64,000 nt of DNA from Pseudovibrio denitrificans JCM 12308 (lineage in GTDB: Bacteria > Pseudomonadota > Alphaproteobacteria > Rhizobiales > Stappiaceae): positions 1 through 64,000 of the forward strand of contig NZ_BAZK01000026.1 in NCBI RefSeq assembly GCF_001310815.1, in the 5' to 3' direction. The notes under the pieces were generated by a model. It was not told the origin of the DNA. It was given only the letters and a program-made list of their open reading frames with translations, and ran no database searches. Shown here one piece after another: positions 62,762 through 64,000 of the stretch (position 1 is the first letter of the stretch; every line of letters begins with the position of its first letter). Made by a program: the position numbers and the translations under genes.

Positions 62762-63616
62762 TTGACCAAGGGAATTGATCACATTGTGCTTGCTGTAAAC
62801 TCGTTGCAGGATGCAGCAGGACACTGGGAACAGCTGGGATTCAAGGTAACGCCAATTGCGCGTCATCCTTGGGGGACTGAAAACCGTCTCATCCAGCTGA
62901 ATGGCAGTTTCCTTGAGGTTCTGGCAATCGGCGAAGGTGCTGAGCTGACAGAGCCGAGTGAAGGTGTTTTCTCTTTCGGTGCATTTAACCGTGACTTTCT
63001 GTTGAAGGGCGAAGGTGCTTCCATGTTTGTTATGGACAGCACCAGCGCTGCGGAAGATCGTAGGGCCTACAATGCTGCTGGCCTTGCAGAGTACGCGCCA
63101 TTTTCCTTTGAGCGGATTGCTGTGACGCCAGAAGGTGAAGAACGTCAAGTCGCGTTTGATCTGACGTTCACCACTGATCCGCTCAGTGCGGAAGTGGGCT
63201 TTTTCACATGCCACAACAAGTTTCCTGAGAACTTCTGGAAAGCTGACTATCAGTCGCATCCGAACACTGTTCGCGATCTGACTGAGGTGGTTTTCGTGGC
63301 TGATGATCCGGCAGACCATCATGAGTTTCTCAAGGCATTCATTGGAGAGCGTACTGCACGACTTTCCAGTCTTGGCGTTGAGATTGAGACTGCTCGTGGG
63401 ACTGTGAAGGTGTTGTCTCCAAGCGCTTATGAAAGCCTTTATGGTGTGAAAGCGTCCGCTGACCGCAAAGGTCTGAAATTGGCTGCCTTGGGCTTTGCCA
63501 CAGAAGATCTTGAGAGCTTTGCTACCTATGCCAAGGCTCTTGGCGGACGCAAGCGCGGTGACTTCTGGGTTATAGAGCCAGAGCGAATGGCCGGTGTGGC
63601 TGTTTTCTGTAGCTGA
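62762..63616 (+). CDS. VOC (glyoxalase-like) superfamily protein
   Basis: 284 residues beginning at TTG 62762, with GGGGGAAA upstream and no in-frame ATG nearby. The opening KGIDHIVLAVNSLQDAAGHWEQLGF is a typical VOC/glyoxalase first module, with a conserved His and the later NRLIQLNGSFLEVLAI. A second, weaker module starts near 180 (VVFVADDPADHHEFLKAFIGE). It resembles the Glyoxalase_3-type family whose substrate is unknown to me. 23 bases after pyrG, so it may be co-transcribed. A terminator follows. Confidence 0.8.
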   Translation: MTKGIDHIVLAVNSLQDAAGHWEQLGFKVTPIARHPWGTENRLIQLNGSFLEVLAIGEGAELTEPSEGVFSFGAFNRDFLLKGEGASMFVMDSTSAAEDRRAYNAAGLAEYAPFSFERIAVTPEGEERQVAFDLTFTTDPLSAEVGFFTCHNKFPENFWKADYQSHPNTVRDLTEVVFVADDPADHHEFLKAFIGERTARLSSLGVEIETARGTVKVLSPSAYESLYGVKASADRKGLKLAALGFATEDLESFATYAKALGGRKRGDFWVIEPERMAGVAVFCS

Positions 63617-63626
63617 TCGTGTTTCG

Positions 63627-63660
63627 AACCCCGGTAGCATCGCTTCCGGGGTTTTTCTTT
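63627..63660 (+). terminator. Terminator after the VOC gene
   Basis: AACCCCGG (63627-63634) pairs with CCGGGGTT (63646-63653), extended by an inner AGC/GCT stem, followed by a T-rich tail to 63660. Confidence 0.85.
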
Positions 63661-63670
63661 GCTGAGAACC

Positions 63671-64000
63671 TTATGCAGTTACGACCACTGGTGCCTGATT
63701 TTCATCCACGATCAGCTCCAGCTGAGCTGGTGGTGATGCAAACTCCATAACCTGTACCATGTTATGATTGGTGCCAGCCCCATCCTGATCGAAGCTCAGG
63801 ATACCGCCTGAGAGCTGGAAATAATCTCCCACATTTTGCTGCGTGATCTCTTCTGTGCCAATTAGTTCCGTTACATCCAGTTCGTCTGCATCTTCTCCGG
63901 TGGAATCGTAATCTGTAATTAGATCTGCCACGGTGAGGTTGGAAAGATCGAGTACAAACGTGTCGCTGTCCTCTCCGCCAGTGAGCGTATCTTTACCCCC
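63671..64000 (-). CDS. C-terminus of an RTX/type I secretion-type exported protein (partial)
   Basis: The minus-strand frame is open from its stop (63671-63673) to the window edge, giving 109 residues of C-terminus; the gene starts beyond base 64000. The first visible residues, GKDTLTGGEDSDTFVLDLSNL, are the classic end of a calcium-binding RTX repeat block. They are followed by an acidic region ending DENQAPVVVTA that suits a type I secretion signal. The protein is probably large and cell-surface or secreted. A GTG at 63931 is internal, not the start. Confidence 0.75.
   Translation of the reverse strand, partial: GGKDTLTGGEDSDTFVLDLSNLTVADLITDYDSTGEDADELDVTELIGTEEITQQNVGDYFQLSGGILSFDQDGAGTNHNMVQVMEFASPPAQLELIVDENQAPVVVTA

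Noticed and set aside
1..64000. Search for CRISPR arrays, tRNA or rRNA genes, insertion sequences and prophage genes
   Set aside because: No regularly spaced repeats, cloverleaf sequences, transposase motifs or phage genes were seen by eye.

Overview
This 64 kb window is a housekeeping stretch of an alphaproteobacterial chromosome of medium GC, by eye a little over 50%. Gene order matches the Hyphomicrobiales/Rhodobacterales side of the class: nuoA-N, birA, rnj, mce, DUF1467, proS, lolC, lolD, dnaE, then rpsB, tsf, pyrH, frr, uppS, cdsA, dxr, rseP, bamA, lpxD, fabZ, lpxA, lpxI, lpxB, then gltA, gltX, comEC, lexA, moeA, moaC, trpC, trpD, ppiD, tpiA, secG, pyrG. The short ProRS, RNase J, LpxI and a GTTC-N7-GTTC SOS box all fit Alphaproteobacteria. 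A Stappiaceae/Pseudovibrio-like marine bacterium is my best guess (inference). I found no tRNA, rRNA, CRISPR array or insertion sequence.

Layout. 1-675 is an AT-rich leader. 676-16081 is the complete 14-subunit complex I operon, with two additions: a 116-aa pentapeptide-repeat protein between nuoF and nuoG and a 78-aa two-helix membrane protein between nuoH and nuoI. 16089-23811 holds birA, RNase J, methylmalonyl-CoA epimerase, a DUF1467 protein, ProRS and the Lol lipoprotein exporter. 23812-24386 carries an SOS box followed by a 33-codon membrane-protein ORF, then dnaE. After a minus-strand lipoprotein come rpsB-tsf-pyrH-frr-uppS-cdsA-dxr-rseP-bamA and the lipid A genes lpxD-fabZ-lpxA-lpxI-lpxB (28972-43560). 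43696-47026 is an accessory island of five paralogous secreted two-cysteine proteins with a GNAT acetyltransferase inside it. 47268-59449 is mostly minus strand: gltA, gltX, lexA, moeA, moaC, trpC, trpD and a PpiD-type foldase, with comEC on the plus strand. tpiA, secG, pyrG and a VOC-fold protein follow, and the window ends in the C-terminus of an RTX-type exported protein.

Together the genes make a respiratory, translation and envelope-biogenesis core: complex I; Lol transport, isoprenoid and phospholipid precursors, BamA and lipid A for the outer membrane; and ribosomal protein S2, EF-Ts, RRF and two tRNA synthetases.

Sequence quality matters here. At least eight conserved genes (nuoH, nuoJ, nuoL, lolC, probably uppS, rseP, trpC, ppiD) have their frame broken by a one- or two-base indel, nearly always in or beside a short homopolymer. 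The GNAT gene has a compensating pair, and comEC probably lost its stop the same way. Several of these genes are essential in studied bacteria, so consensus error is more likely than gene decay. I annotate these loci at full length and mark the break.

The most interesting biology is the five-paralogue secreted family, the SOS-box small membrane protein, and the two extra proteins coupled to complex I genes.
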